The notes: generated by a model not told the origin, from the letters alone. DNA of 64,000 nucleotides from Candidatus Enterococcus stercoripullorum (GCA_019120335.1 DWVH01000069.1:50215-114214), one strand, 5' to 3'. Shown: positions 7,871 through 16,254, counted from the first letter of the stretch. A program made the numbers and translations.

Positions 7871-9209
7871 ATGGAAGAAGCAGTGAAAAAAAGAGCAGAA
7901 ATCCATTATCGTAAAATGACGGAAATGCCAGTCAATAAGCTGATTTTATCTTTATGTGTACCAACGGTTATCAGCATGTTGATTACAACGATTTATAATG
8001 CCGCAGATACTTATTTTGTTTCAAAAATTAGTGTTTCTGCTAGTGGTGCTGTGGGAATATTATTTAGCTTAATGGCGATTTTGCAGGCATTCGGTTTTAT
8101 GTGTGGGCATGGTTCGGGTAGTTGGATCAGTCGTTTATTAGGTGCAAGAGAAATTGAACGAGCGCGCCAATATAGTACAACTGGTTTTGCGATGGCTTTT
8201 TTAATGGGCATTTTTTCTTGTTTCTTGGTCTTTGGTTGATTACTCCTTTGATGCGTTTTTTAGGGAGTACGCCAACTATTTTACCTTATGCGAAAAGTTA
8301 CGATTTTTACATATTAATTGCGGTGCCTGCGTTTACAACTAGTTGTGTTATGAATAATATTTTGCGTTATGAAGGCTTGCGAAATTTGCGATGGTAGGAC
8401 TTGTCACAGGTCAGGTATTAAATACGATTTTAGAACCCATCTTGATTTTTACATTTCATCTAGGAATTCAAGGCGCTGGTCTTTCTACGGCTATTTCGCA
8501 GTATATAAGTATGTTTATCCTTTTTGCGATGTTTGCTCAAAAGCTTTCACAAAGTAGAATTGAATGGCGATATTTGATTTTTAGTCCAAAACTGATGTTA
8601 AATATTATTAAAAATAGTTTTCCAAGTTTAACACGTCAAGGTTTGAATAGTCTGTCTAATCTATGTTTGAATGTCCAAGCTGGTCTTTATGAAGATGCTT
8701 GTATTGCGGCGATGAGTATTGTGGCTAAGTGCATGCAATTGATGTTTTCTGTTTGTGTGGGGATTGAGCAAGGTTTCCAACCTGTATCCTCTTTTAATTA
8801 CGGGGCAAAAAAATTTCAACGGGTGAAACAAGGAATTCTTTTTACGTGGGGATTTTCAAGTTTAGTCATCGCTGTATTAAGTATTGCTAGCTTTATTTTC
8901 GCATCTGAATTGATTCATTTCTTCAGACATGATGCAGCGATATTAAGCATCGGTGTATTGGCACTGAGAATTTCTTGTGTGGCTCAATTATTTTTACCAC
9001 CTGTATCGATTGCCAATATGATTTTCCAAAGTACTGGTAATAGTGGGAAAGCAACCTTTTTAGCCTGTGCGCAAAATGGTTTGTTTTTCATTCCATTAAT
9101 TTATCTATTGCCAAATATTTATGGTTTAATGGGAATCCAAATGGCCCAACCACTTGCATTTATTTCTTTACCGTTTCTATTAAGATTTATCAAAGTTTTA
9201 TGTCAATGA
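7871..9209 (+). pseudogene. MATE-family multidrug efflux transporter, two frameshifts
   Basis: Three consecutive reading frames together encode one MATE (multi antimicrobial extrusion) transporter of about 445 residues. Frame one covers 7871-8236 (ending CFLVFG, stop at 8237-8239). Frame two continues from about 8239 with ITPLMRFLGSTPTILPYAKSY to NNILRYEG. Frame three runs from about 8380 (MVGLVTGQVLNTILEPILIF) to 9209. Each switch equals loss of one base; the second is clear, since restoring a G in GGCTTG(G)CGAAATTTGCGATG gives the expected LAKFAMVGLVTG. The rest is well preserved, so inactivation looks recent, or two sequencing errors occurred. Intact homologues export drugs using Na+ or H+ gradients. 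Confidence 0.85.
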
Positions 9210-9233
9210 TTTTCATTTTCATCTCTCTTAGAC

Positions 9234-9239
9234 TATAAT
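9234..9239 (+). promoter_or_regulatory. -10 element for the DUF1294 gene
   Basis: TATAAT lies 31 bases before the ATG at 9271. The -35 is weak (TTTTCA, 9210-9215). Confidence 0.4.
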
Positions 9240-9270
9240 GTTTTTCAATAATACATAAGAAGGTGATAAA

Positions 9271-9540
9271 ATGTTTGGTTATATTTATTTTGGAGTGATA
9301 AACTTATTGACTTTTTGTGTGTTTGGGGTTGATAAACAGCGTGCTATGCGTCATAAATGGCGAATTAGTGAGGCAACATTATTTGGACTATCGATAATTG
9401 GCGGAAGTGTCGGCGGTCTATTAGGGATGGTAGCCTTCCAACATAAAACGAGAAAATTTATGTTTCGTTATGGATTGCCTGTTATCTTTGCTATTCAATT
9501 TATTGTTGCCTTATTGTTAAAGGATTATATTTTTAAATAG
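9271..9540 (+). CDS. DUF1294 small membrane protein
   Basis: An 89-residue integral membrane protein of the DUF1294 family, whose function is unknown. Family marks are VDKQRAMRHKWRISEATL, GGSVGGLLGM and FQHKTRKFMF. Three hydrophobic segments are visible: residues about 5-20, 38-55 and 68-85. AGAAGGTGA lies just before the ATG. It has its own -10 element and a bidirectional terminator downstream, so it is probably a single-gene unit. Confidence 0.85.
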   Translation: MFGYIYFGVINLLTFCVFGVDKQRAMRHKWRISEATLFGLSIIGGSVGGLLGMVAFQHKTRKFMFRYGLPVIFAIQFIVALLLKDYIFK

Positions 9541-9541
9541 G

Positions 9542-9572
9542 AAAAAGGACGCGTTGAGTCGTGTCCTTTTTT
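9542..9572. terminator. bidirectional intrinsic terminator
   Basis: AAAAAGGACGCG pairs with CGTGTCCTTTTTT around a short loop, with A-run and T-run on the two sides. It serves the converging genes at 9271 and 9571. Confidence 0.85.
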
Positions 9573-10347
9573 AGTGCATCATTTGTAGTTCTAAATGAGG
9601 ATGGTGCATGTGGTAGGTGGCTTCAAAAGTTTCTAATATTAAGAACTGATGAAAGCCTTTTTGGATTAGTTGCTCTAGTTGTTGATTAAGCTTATTTTTT
9701 TGAATATGACAAATACAAGCTTCTTGGTTTTGTAAATGAAGGATTTGAAGGTTCGCTGTTTGCTTGGTATGTCCTTCAATTTCTAAGACTAGATATTTTT
9801 TTAATTCTCCGTTTTGCCAACAGATAAAGCATCCCATACGATTATAGTATTGAATATGTCTTTCTTGGATACATTCCAACATTTTTTGTAAACCAACATA
9901 ATATTCACTAGTAAAGAATTCTCCTTCGAAAGGTTGTAATAAATAGTCATTATGATCTTTAGTGACTGATAGTTCATGGGATTGGTGGACTTGTTTAGAA
10001 ATATTTATCTGACTTTGTAAATTATGTAAGAAGGCGCGGTCTTTTTGTAATTGATTTTGCTTTTCTTCTAATAGTTGTTGCATCAAGTTGATGATTTTTT
10101 GCATATCTATTTTATTGTCTTGAATCATAAATTCTTGAATTTTTTTCAGTGGAATCCCATAATTTGCACACATTTTAATAATATTGACATAAGTAACTTG
10201 ATCATATGAATAATACCGATAACGATTGGTTTCATCGATATATCGTGGGGTTAATATTTGAATTTTTTCATAATAACGTAGGGCTTTAATGGGGATGCCG
10301 GTAAATTTAGCTAATTGATGAATGGTAAAAAGTTGAGATTTTTCCAC
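9571..10347 (-). CDS. MerR-family regulator with Cys/His-rich C-terminus
   Basis: A 258-residue MerR-type activator. The N-terminal winged helix reads FTIHQLAKFTGIPIKALRYYEKIQIL, followed by a dimerisation helix (about residues 80-120). The C-terminal ~140 residues form an effector domain with cysteines in GCFICW and EACICH and a tail ATYHMHHPHLELQMMH holding five histidines. Such ligands suggest direct metal sensing. It diverges from a P1B-4 metal ATPase whose promoter has the 19-bp spacer typical of MerR targets. The cyanobacterial CoaR/CoaT pair is a known MerR-type sensor controlling a P1B-4 ATPase, which supports a cobalt, iron or zinc role here; the metal is inference. Confidence 0.85.
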   Translation of the reverse strand: MEKSQLFTIHQLAKFTGIPIKALRYYEKIQILTPRYIDETNRYRYYSYDQVTYVNIIKMCANYGIPLKKIQEFMIQDNKIDMQKIINLMQQLLEEKQNQLQKDRAFLHNLQSQINISKQVHQSHELSVTKDHNDYLLQPFEGEFFTSEYYVGLQKMLECIQERHIQYYNRMGCFICWQNGELKKYLVLEIEGHTKQTANLQILHLQNQEACICHIQKNKLNQQLEQLIQKGFHQFLILETFEATYHMHHPHLELQMMH

Positions 10348-10355
10348 AATAACTC

Positions 10356-10386
10356 TTGAGTCTCCCTTTAAGGTATAGTTTATACT
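10356..10386 (+). promoter_or_regulatory. MerR-type promoter of the metal ATPase gene
   Basis: The -35 TTGAGT (10356-10361) and -10 TATACT (10381-10386) are separated by 19 bp, longer than the usual 17 and diagnostic of MerR-activated promoters. The palindrome CCTT-T-AAGG (10365-10373) sits in the spacer, and a second dyad TATAC-TATGA-GTATA spans the -10. The start codon of the MerR gene is only 9 bases away, so the regulator probably also controls itself. Confidence 0.75.
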
Positions 10387-10430
10387 ATGAGTATAGCAAG
10401 GGAATTGATAAAAAGAAAGTAGGGATTATT

Positions 10431-12371
10431 ATGGATATTCATCATATACATCATCATGATTGTGAATACCATCATGCACATTCTCATGAAGGTCATCATC
10501 ATGAATCAAAAACAGCTTTATCATTATATTTTTTGGGAATTATTTTAACTATTTTGGCATTGATATTGCCACTTTCGCCAATGCTCAAACAAGTACTTTT
10601 TGCTTTGTCACTGTTCATTTCTGGTTATTATGTGATGTTTGAAGGAGTAGAAGATACCATTGAGAAAACGAAAATCCGGCATCGCTTTACACCTAATGCA
10701 CATGTATTGATGACATTAGCTGCGATTGGTACGGTGTTGTTAGGTGAAGCACTAGAAGGCGCAGTGTTAATTTTTATTTTTGCGGGCGTTCATTTTTTGG
10801 AAGATTATGTGGAAGGAAAGAGCCGCCGAGAAATAACCAATTTAATGTCACTCAGTCCTAAAAAAGCTAAAAGATTAAATGAAAATTATCAATTAGAAGA
10901 AGTGCTGGTTGAAGATTTACATGTAGGAGACTATATTCAAGTAGCAAATGGCGAACAAATTCCAATTGATGGTATGATTATTAAAGGGATAAGTAGTATT
11001 GATGAGTCCACTATCAACGGTGAATCCATACCGCGCGGAAAACAAGTGGGCGATACAGTATATGGTGCGACAATTAATCTTGATGCACCACTTGTGATTC
11101 AAGTGACGAAAAAGTATTCACAGACTGTCTTTGCTAAGATTGTCCAAGTTGTTTCACAAACTCAACAAAATGTACCAAAGATTGCAACAAAAATTGACCG
11201 TTATGAGCCAGTGTATGTTAATTTTGTCATTGGAATATTTATTTTATTACTACTTTTTGGCTCAATGTTGTTTGGGTGGAGTCGCGATGTCTTACTCAAT
11301 CGTTCGTTAGTGTTCTTAGTTTCAGCTTCTCCATGTGCTTTAGCTGTTTCTGTTGTACCAGCTACTTTAAGTGCCATTTCAAGTTTGGCTAGAGCGAAGA
11401 CCTTGTTTAAAGGGGGAAACTACTTATATCAATTAAAAGAAGTGCAAGCCATCGCCTTTGATAAAACAGGAACTTTAACGCAAGGAAAACCGCAAGTCGT
11501 GAATTATGAGATGCAATCACGCGATGGGTTTACAAGTGAAGATTTCGTTCAATTGGCCGTTTCAATGGAAGCACAAGTCAATCATCCACTTGCCCAAGCG
11601 ATTGTCACACGATTTTCTGATGTTGCACGATTAGAAGACATGGAAATAAAAAATGAAGTAGGTGTTGGTGTCAAGGGATTTTATCAGGGAAATGAATTTT
11701 TAATTGCGAAGCCTTCACACTTTACCGCTTTAGATACCTTTTGGCAAGAAAAAGTGACAAAAAATGAAAAAGCCGGCTGTACGGTTGTCTTATTTGCGCT
11801 TAATCAAGAAGTCATTGGTTATTTTGTGCTTCAAGATTTACCAAAAGAACAATCTGCTAAAGTTATTGCACAACTAAGAAAACAGAATATCAAATCGATT
11901 ATGATTACTGGTGATGCACAGTTGACGGCACAAAGCATAGCTAATAAATTAGAAATAGATGAAGTAATCAGTGAAGTATTACCAGAGGATAAAGCTGCAA
12001 TTGTGCAGAAATTGCAACAAAAATATGATTTCGTGGCAATGGTCGGTGATGGTGTCAATGATGCACCTGCTTTAGCGAAAGCCGATATTGGGATTGCTAT
12101 GGGACAAGGAAGTGATATTGCCATTGAAACAGCCGATATGATTTTGATGCAAGATGAATTGCCAAATATTACGCAGGCTATTCAAGTCTCTCGCCGTTTA
12201 GAGAAAATTACCTACCAAAATATGATTTTTGCCATGCTAAGTGTGCTCTGTTTAATTGGTTTAACTTTCTTTGGACATTTATCGGTTCTTGTTAGTGTTA
12301 CGTTACATGAAGGAAGCACGATGCTTGTGTTGCTCAATTCATTACGTTTATTAAAATTAAGAAAGGAATGA
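10431..12371 (+). CDS. P1B-4-type heavy-metal P-type ATPase, His-rich N-terminus
   Basis: A 646-residue metal-exporting ATPase. The cytosolic N-terminus is a His-rich tail (DIHHIHHHDCEYHHAHSHEGHHH) rather than a CXXC domain. The phosphorylated Asp344 lies in DKTGTLTQGKP. The membrane metal site is SPC (Cys302) in helix 6 and HEGST (His626) near the end, the P1B-4 signature of Co/Fe/Zn exporters such as CoaT and PfeT/ZosA. MVGDGVNDAPAL is the hinge motif. The frame is open from 10356, but that lies within the promoter; the ATG at 10431 has AGTAGGG upstream and starts the His tail. Control by the divergent MerR protein is likely. Confidence 0.9.
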   Translation: MDIHHIHHHDCEYHHAHSHEGHHHESKTALSLYFLGIILTILALILPLSPMLKQVLFALSLFISGYYVMFEGVEDTIEKTKIRHRFTPNAHVLMTLAAIGTVLLGEALEGAVLIFIFAGVHFLEDYVEGKSRREITNLMSLSPKKAKRLNENYQLEEVLVEDLHVGDYIQVANGEQIPIDGMIIKGISSIDESTINGESIPRGKQVGDTVYGATINLDAPLVIQVTKKYSQTVFAKIVQVVSQTQQNVPKIATKIDRYEPVYVNFVIGIFILLLLFGSMLFGWSRDVLLNRSLVFLVSASPCALAVSVVPATLSAISSLARAKTLFKGGNYLYQLKEVQAIAFDKTGTLTQGKPQVVNYEMQSRDGFTSEDFVQLAVSMEAQVNHPLAQAIVTRFSDVARLEDMEIKNEVGVGVKGFYQGNEFLIAKPSHFTALDTFWQEKVTKNEKAGCTVVLFALNQEVIGYFVLQDLPKEQSAKVIAQLRKQNIKSIMITGDAQLTAQSIANKLEIDEVISEVLPEDKAAIVQKLQQKYDFVAMVGDGVNDAPALAKADIGIAMGQGSDIAIETADMILMQDELPNITQAIQVSRRLEKITYQNMIFAMLSVLCLIGLTFFGHLSVLVSVTLHEGSTMLVLLNSLRLLKLRKE

Positions 12372-12373
12372 GG

Positions 12374-12424
12374 ATGTTGCTAGAAAGTGAGATTGTACAT
12401 GTCTTACGCTATACACCATTATAA
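12374..12424 (+). CDS. putative leader peptide (16 aa) of the ABC-F gene
   Basis: A 16-codon ORF, MLLESEIVHVLRYTPL, begins 2 bases after the ATPase stop. AAGGA lies 6 bases before its ATG. Its last codons and stop fall in the 5' arm and loop of a 13-bp hairpin (12404-12416 with 12434-12446). Short ORFs of this kind precede many ABC-F and erm resistance genes, where drug-stalled ribosomes alter leader folding. Assignment as a regulatory peptide is inference from position and structure. Confidence 0.5.
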   Translation: MLLESEIVHVLRYTPL

Positions 12425-12477
12425 AGTCGGGAAGTGTGTAGCGTAATTACCCGCGATTCCGACTAAGATAAGCATCC
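12404..12477 (+). promoter_or_regulatory. structured leader upstream of the ABC-F gene
   Basis: Two mutually exclusive helices can form: TTACGCTATACAC (12404-12416) with 12434-12446 (13 bp, one wobble), or AGTCGG(G)AA (12425-12433) with TTCCGACT (12457-12464). GGATG at 12372-12376, which contains the leader ATG, can also pair with CATCC at 12473-12477. No T-run follows the hairpins, so control would act on translation or RNA stability rather than by an intrinsic terminator. Confidence 0.5.
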
Positions 12478-12499
12478 ATACTTACCTAGGAGGAAAAAT

Positions 12500-13975
12500 A
12501 TGTCAAATATTCAAATTTCAAATTTAAGCTTTCAGTATGAAGGTAGTTTTGATACTATTTTTGATCAAGTGAATTTACACTTAGATACTACATGGAAATT
12601 AGGATTTATTGGTCGAAATGGACGAGGTAAAACCACCTTTTTAAAAATTTTAGCTGGACAACTACCCTATAAAGGTGAAATTCATGCTTCAGTACCAATG
12701 CTCTATTTTCCGTATGCCGTGCATGGTGAACAACGTATACAAATGGCCATTGAAGTCGCTCAAACAGTTAATCCACTGGCTGAAGATTGGGAGATAATTC
12801 GCGAGTTGACCTTGCTACAATTTGATATTGAACATCTTTATTTGCAATATCAGCAATTATCAAATGGTGAGCAGACCAAGCTTCTTTTGGCAAGTCTTTT
12901 TGCCGGTGAAGCGCGCTTTTTATTAATTGATGAACCAACCAATCATTTGGATGACGAGGCAAGAGAGGCTGTAAGTCATTATTTACAACAAAAATTAGGC
13001 TTTATTCTTGTTTCACATGATCGAAAGTTACTGGATAGTTGTATTGACCATGTTTTAGCATTAAATAAAGCTAATATCGAATTACAACAAGGAAATTTTT
13101 CCAGTTGGTATGAAAACAAAAGGCGTCAAGAGCAATTTGAAATCCAGCAAAATGAATCGCTAAAAAAAGAAATCAAGCGTTTAGATCAGAGTGCGCGCCA
13201 AAAAGCTGGGTGGTCAGACCAAGCGGAAGCAACTAAAATTGGCCATGGTGTAGCAGATCGCGGCTTTGTTGGTCATAAAGCGGCAAAAATGATGAAGCGC
13301 TCAAAAGTTCAAGAAGCGCGAATGAATCAAGCAATAGAAGATAAGAAAAAACTTTTAAAAAATGTTGAAGAAGTAGAGCAGTTAACTTTACCTATTTTAG
13401 ATTTTCCTAAAAAACGAATGATATATGTTGAAAATTTAAATATTTATTTTAATCAGCATGCCTTGTATGAAAATCCAGTCAGTTTTGAAGTCAATCAAGG
13501 GGATAGAGTGTTGATTGCTGGGAAAAATGGCTCAGGAAAATCCAATCTTTTAAAAGTTTTATTAGGTCAACATTCTCAGTATAAAGGGAAGGTCGAAATT
13601 AGTCTGCAATTAATGGTTGGTTATGTTGCGCAAGATGCTAGCTATATAAGTGGTACCTTTAAAGAATTTGCTCAAGATCAGCACTTGGATGTCACCCATT
13701 TATTGATGCTATTGCGAAAATTAGGGTTTGCACGTGAACAGTTTGAAAAAAATTTATCAGATTTAAGTGCTGGACAAAAGAAAAAAGTCCTCTTAGCTGC
13801 AGTTTTATGCCAAGCTTGTCATATGTATATTTTTGATGAACCGTTAAATTATATTGATTTAGAGTCCAGAATGCAAAGCGAAGCGATGTTATTAGCTTCT
13901 AAAGCGACCATTATTTTTGTGGAACATGATGAGGTTTTCCAAGATAAAATTGCTACAAAACGAATTGAATTATAA
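12500..13975 (+). CDS. Lsa-type ABC-F ribosome protection ATPase
   Basis: A 491-residue ABC-F protein with two ATPase domains and no membrane segments. Walker A motifs are GRNGRGKT and AGKNGSGKS; signature motifs are LSNGEQTK and LSAGQKKK; Walker B motifs are LLIDEPTNHLDD and YIFDEPLNYIDL. The linker (about residues 200-300) contains the basic RQKAGWSDQAEATK and AAKMMKRSK stretch seen in Lsa/Vga-type proteins. Known Lsa proteins free ribosomes from lincosamides, streptogramin A and pleuromutilins; whether this homologue confers resistance is not shown by sequence. AGGAGG (12488-12493) precedes the ATG, and the leader ORF region suggests inducible expression. Confidence 0.88.
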   Translation: MSNIQISNLSFQYEGSFDTIFDQVNLHLDTTWKLGFIGRNGRGKTTFLKILAGQLPYKGEIHASVPMLYFPYAVHGEQRIQMAIEVAQTVNPLAEDWEIIRELTLLQFDIEHLYLQYQQLSNGEQTKLLLASLFAGEARFLLIDEPTNHLDDEAREAVSHYLQQKLGFILVSHDRKLLDSCIDHVLALNKANIELQQGNFSSWYENKRRQEQFEIQQNESLKKEIKRLDQSARQKAGWSDQAEATKIGHGVADRGFVGHKAAKMMKRSKVQEARMNQAIEDKKKLLKNVEEVEQLTLPILDFPKKRMIYVENLNIYFNQHALYENPVSFEVNQGDRVLIAGKNGSGKSNLLKVLLGQHSQYKGKVEISLQLMVGYVAQDASYISGTFKEFAQDQHLDVTHLLMLLRKLGFAREQFEKNLSDLSAGQKKKVLLAAVLCQACHMYIFDEPLNYIDLESRMQSEAMLLASKATIIFVEHDEVFQDKIATKRIEL

Positions 13976-13981
13976 TTTTTT

Positions 13982-14025
13982 AGTCCCTAGCCAAGATAAG
14001 TAAGTGTGGTTAGGGACTTGTATTT
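13982..14025 (+). terminator. intrinsic terminator of the ABC-F gene
   Basis: AGTCCCTAGCC (13982-13992) pairs with GGTTAGGGACT (14008-14018), followed by TTGTATTTT. Confidence 0.8.
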
Positions 14026-14078
14026 TAGATAGATATTCATTATTATGAAATAAATGTTATCCAAAAAGAGGTGCTTTT

Positions 14079-14756
14079 TTGAAATTTAAAGTTACACCGA
14101 CACATAAATCGATACTTCAAGAAATATTAGATCGCTTATATCATCATTATCCGTCTGCATTATATCTTCCAGAAACTTGTCAGGTGGTTTTTCCTACGAT
14201 AAAAAAATTTGATTACGATAAATTTTGTAAATTTACAAAGAAAATCTACCCAAATTTACACGCTTGCTATGATTGGCCAGGTGCTGATGTGAACGTAGCA
14301 ACGTCATTTTGTTTAGCAGTCACTGTCAAATCATTCAGCAAATTTCAAGATAAGATGGATTTTATTTGTGAACGCCTTTCCTTGAAAATGAATGTCCTAC
14401 CAACAGAAATCTATTATATCAGTACGATGATTTATTTTTTGAGTGAGAATGTAGTAGAAGGGATTCAAAGATTTTTGGATTATTTAGAAGATATTGATTG
14501 TTTTGATTATCAAATTCATTGTAAAGAGGAATATTTGATGATTTGCTATCTCGCATTGATTGATCTCAATCAAGAAAATGAGGCCCTATTAGCTATTGAT
14601 TGGGAGCAGGAAGTCAAGCGACCCAATCACTTGAAAATGCTGTATGAATTTGTCCAACAATATGCACCGGATAAGATAACTACTCATTCACAGTATGCTT
14701 CTTTTGCTTATCAAATCATTGAAAACCATATCCAAAAAATTGGTGAGAAACTTTAA
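14079..14756 (+). CDS. hypothetical protein, 225 aa
   Basis: I do not recognise this protein. It starts at TTG 14079 with AGAGGTG just upstream, and lies alone between the ABC-F terminator and the uracil permease promoter. It is soluble, rich in aromatic residues and cysteine (DCFDYQIHCKEEYLMICYLALIDL), and mostly helical in the second half, with no signal peptide or clear motif. Composition matches the neighbours. The helical half could be a repeat-type protein-protein surface, but I cannot support that further. Confidence 0.7.
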   Translation: MKFKVTPTHKSILQEILDRLYHHYPSALYLPETCQVVFPTIKKFDYDKFCKFTKKIYPNLHACYDWPGADVNVATSFCLAVTVKSFSKFQDKMDFICERLSLKMNVLPTEIYYISTMIYFLSENVVEGIQRFLDYLEDIDCFDYQIHCKEEYLMICYLALIDLNQENEALLAIDWEQEVKRPNHLKMLYEFVQQYAPDKITTHSQYASFAYQIIENHIQKIGEKL

Positions 14757-14802
14757 ACGATAAAAGCCGAATATTTTTTCTAAAATGCATATTTTTTTGT
14801 GA

Positions 14803-14838
14803 TTTTTACTAGTTTTTTACTAGACTTTATGCTATCCT
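14803..14838 (+). promoter_or_regulatory. promoter region of uracil permease with tandem repeats
   Basis: Two copies of TTTTTACTAG (14803-14812 and 14814-14823) are spaced 11 bp apart, one helical turn, and overlap where the -35 should be for the -10 TATCCT (14833-14838). This layout resembles response-regulator sites. No PyrR-type attenuator is seen. Confidence 0.4.
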
Positions 14839-14879
14839 AACAAAGATAAAATTTTTTATCTGAAAGTATAAAGGAGGCA

Positions 14880-16139
14880 ATGATTGTGGCAGAAAGAAAA
14901 ATCATTCAAGTTGAAGAAAAAGTACCATTCAAACTATTATTCCCACTAAGTTTGCAGCATATGTTTGCGATGTTTGGTGCATCTGTTTTAGTTCCATTTA
15001 TTTTTGGGATTAATCCAGCAATCGTATTATTTATGAATGGTTTAGGAACACTATTATTTATTTTTATTACTAAAGGTAAGGCTCCAGCTTATTTGGGATC
15101 TAGTTTTGCTTTTTTGGCACCAGCTAGTATCGTCATTTCTAAGTGGGGCTATTCTTATGCACTTGGAGGCTTTGTGGCTGTTGGTTTCTTAGGGTGTATT
15201 TTATCATTTATTATTTACAAATTTGGTTCTAATTGGATTAATATAGTATTACCGCCAGCTGCGATGGGACCAGTTGTAGCGCTAATTGGATTAGAATTAG
15301 CCGGTACAGCAGCCGGTAATGCGGGATTGACTGGAGATAAAATTTCTAGTGCCAACGTAACAGTCTTTTTAGTTACATTACTTGTAGCTGTATTTGGTTC
15401 TGTGATGTTTCGTAAATTTTTATCAGTTATTCCAATCTTAATCGCAATTATTGTCGGCTATATTGCCGCGGTATTGTGTGGCATAGTAGATTTTACTCCA
15501 GTAGCTCAGGCACCTATTTTTTCACTACCAAATTTTTCAATGCCGAAGTTTAAATTAGAGGCGATTGTGACGATTGTTCCGGTGTTATTAGTGGTTACTT
15601 CAGAGCATATTGGACACCAAATTGTAACAAGTAAGATTGTCGAACGAGATTTATTGCAAGATCCAGGATTGCATCGGACCTTATTTGCGGATAATCTTTC
15701 TACAATGATTTCGGGATTTATTGGTTCTGTTCCAACGACTACTTATGGTGAAAATATCGGTGTTATGGCGATGACTAGAGTTTATAGCGTTTATGTTATT
15801 GCAGGTGCGGCGATTTTATCGATTATAAGTTCGTTTATTGGTAAAATGACTACGTTAATTAGTACCATTCCTGGACCGGTTATTGGTGGGATTTCTTTCT
15901 TACTTTATGGTATGATTGGCGCCTCGGGTATCCGTATTTTGGTTGATTCACAAGTAGACTACAGTAAATCAAGAAATATGGCGATGACTTCAGTAATTAT
16001 GGTCACAGGATTATCTGGGATTAAAGTCCAATTCGGTTCTATCCAACTAACTGGTATGGTTTTAGCTTGTGTTGTGGGGATGTTAATGGGCTTAATCTTT
16101 TATGCGTTAGATAAATTCAATCTAACTAATGATCGTTAA
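14880..16139 (+). CDS. uracil permease (NCS2 family)
   Basis: A 419-residue membrane transporter of the nucleobase-cation symporter-2 family with about 12-14 hydrophobic segments. PFKLLFPLSLQHMFAMFGASVLVPFIFG is the family N-terminus, and VPTTTYGENIGVMAMTRV matches the substrate-site motif of UraA/PyrP uracil carriers better than that of xanthine carriers. It imports uracil for salvage, complementing the de novo pyr operon at the end of the window. AAGGAGG (14871-14877) precedes the ATG. It is a single-gene unit with a strong terminator. Unlike many pyrP genes it is neither within the pyr operon nor behind a PyrR attenuator. Confidence 0.85.
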   Translation: MIVAERKIIQVEEKVPFKLLFPLSLQHMFAMFGASVLVPFIFGINPAIVLFMNGLGTLLFIFITKGKAPAYLGSSFAFLAPASIVISKWGYSYALGGFVAVGFLGCILSFIIYKFGSNWINIVLPPAAMGPVVALIGLELAGTAAGNAGLTGDKISSANVTVFLVTLLVAVFGSVMFRKFLSVIPILIAIIVGYIAAVLCGIVDFTPVAQAPIFSLPNFSMPKFKLEAIVTIVPVLLVVTSEHIGHQIVTSKIVERDLLQDPGLHRTLFADNLSTMISGFIGSVPTTTYGENIGVMAMTRVYSVYVIAGAAILSIISSFIGKMTTLISTIPGPVIGGISFLLYGMIGASGIRILVDSQVDYSKSRNMAMTSVIMVTGLSGIKVQFGSIQLTGMVLACVVGMLMGLIFYALDKFNLTNDR

Positions 16140-16154
16140 TGAAAATGATTTTTT

Positions 16155-16184
16155 ACGTCAGGCTTTAGGGCTTGACGTTTTTTT
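16155..16184 (+). terminator. intrinsic terminator of the uracil permease gene
   Basis: ACGTCAGGC (16155-16163) pairs with GCTTGACGT (16170-16178), followed by a T-run. A separate hairpin GCGATAGA/TCTATCGC (16185-16205) without T-run follows directly. Confidence 0.85.
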
Positions 16185-16223
16185 GCGATAGAAACATTCT
16201 ATCGCTAAATTCGCTTGGATTAG

Positions 16224-16252
16224 TTTACATAAGAGAAATTTCTCCCTATACT
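16224..16252 (+). promoter_or_regulatory. promoter of the cystine symporter with palindromic operator
   Basis: TTTACA (16224-16229), 17-bp spacer and TATACT (16247-16252). The spacer contains the perfect 12-bp palindrome GAGAAATTTCTC (16232-16243), a likely repressor site. Confidence 0.75.
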
Positions 16253-16254
16253 AA

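Noticed and set aside
8237..8400. Programmed frameshifting in the MATE gene
   Set aside because: Two shifts are needed, no slippery heptamer with pseudoknot is evident, and restoring one base repairs the expected sequence.
10356..10430. Upstream extension of the P-type ATPase frame
   Set aside because: It lies on the -35, spacer and -10 of the promoter, and the ATG at 10431 has a ribosome-binding site and starts the His-rich tail.
16185..16205. Hairpin GCGATAGA/TCTATCGC as a second terminator
   Set aside because: No T-run follows; it sits directly behind a good terminator and may be a remnant or part of the upstream region of the next promoter.
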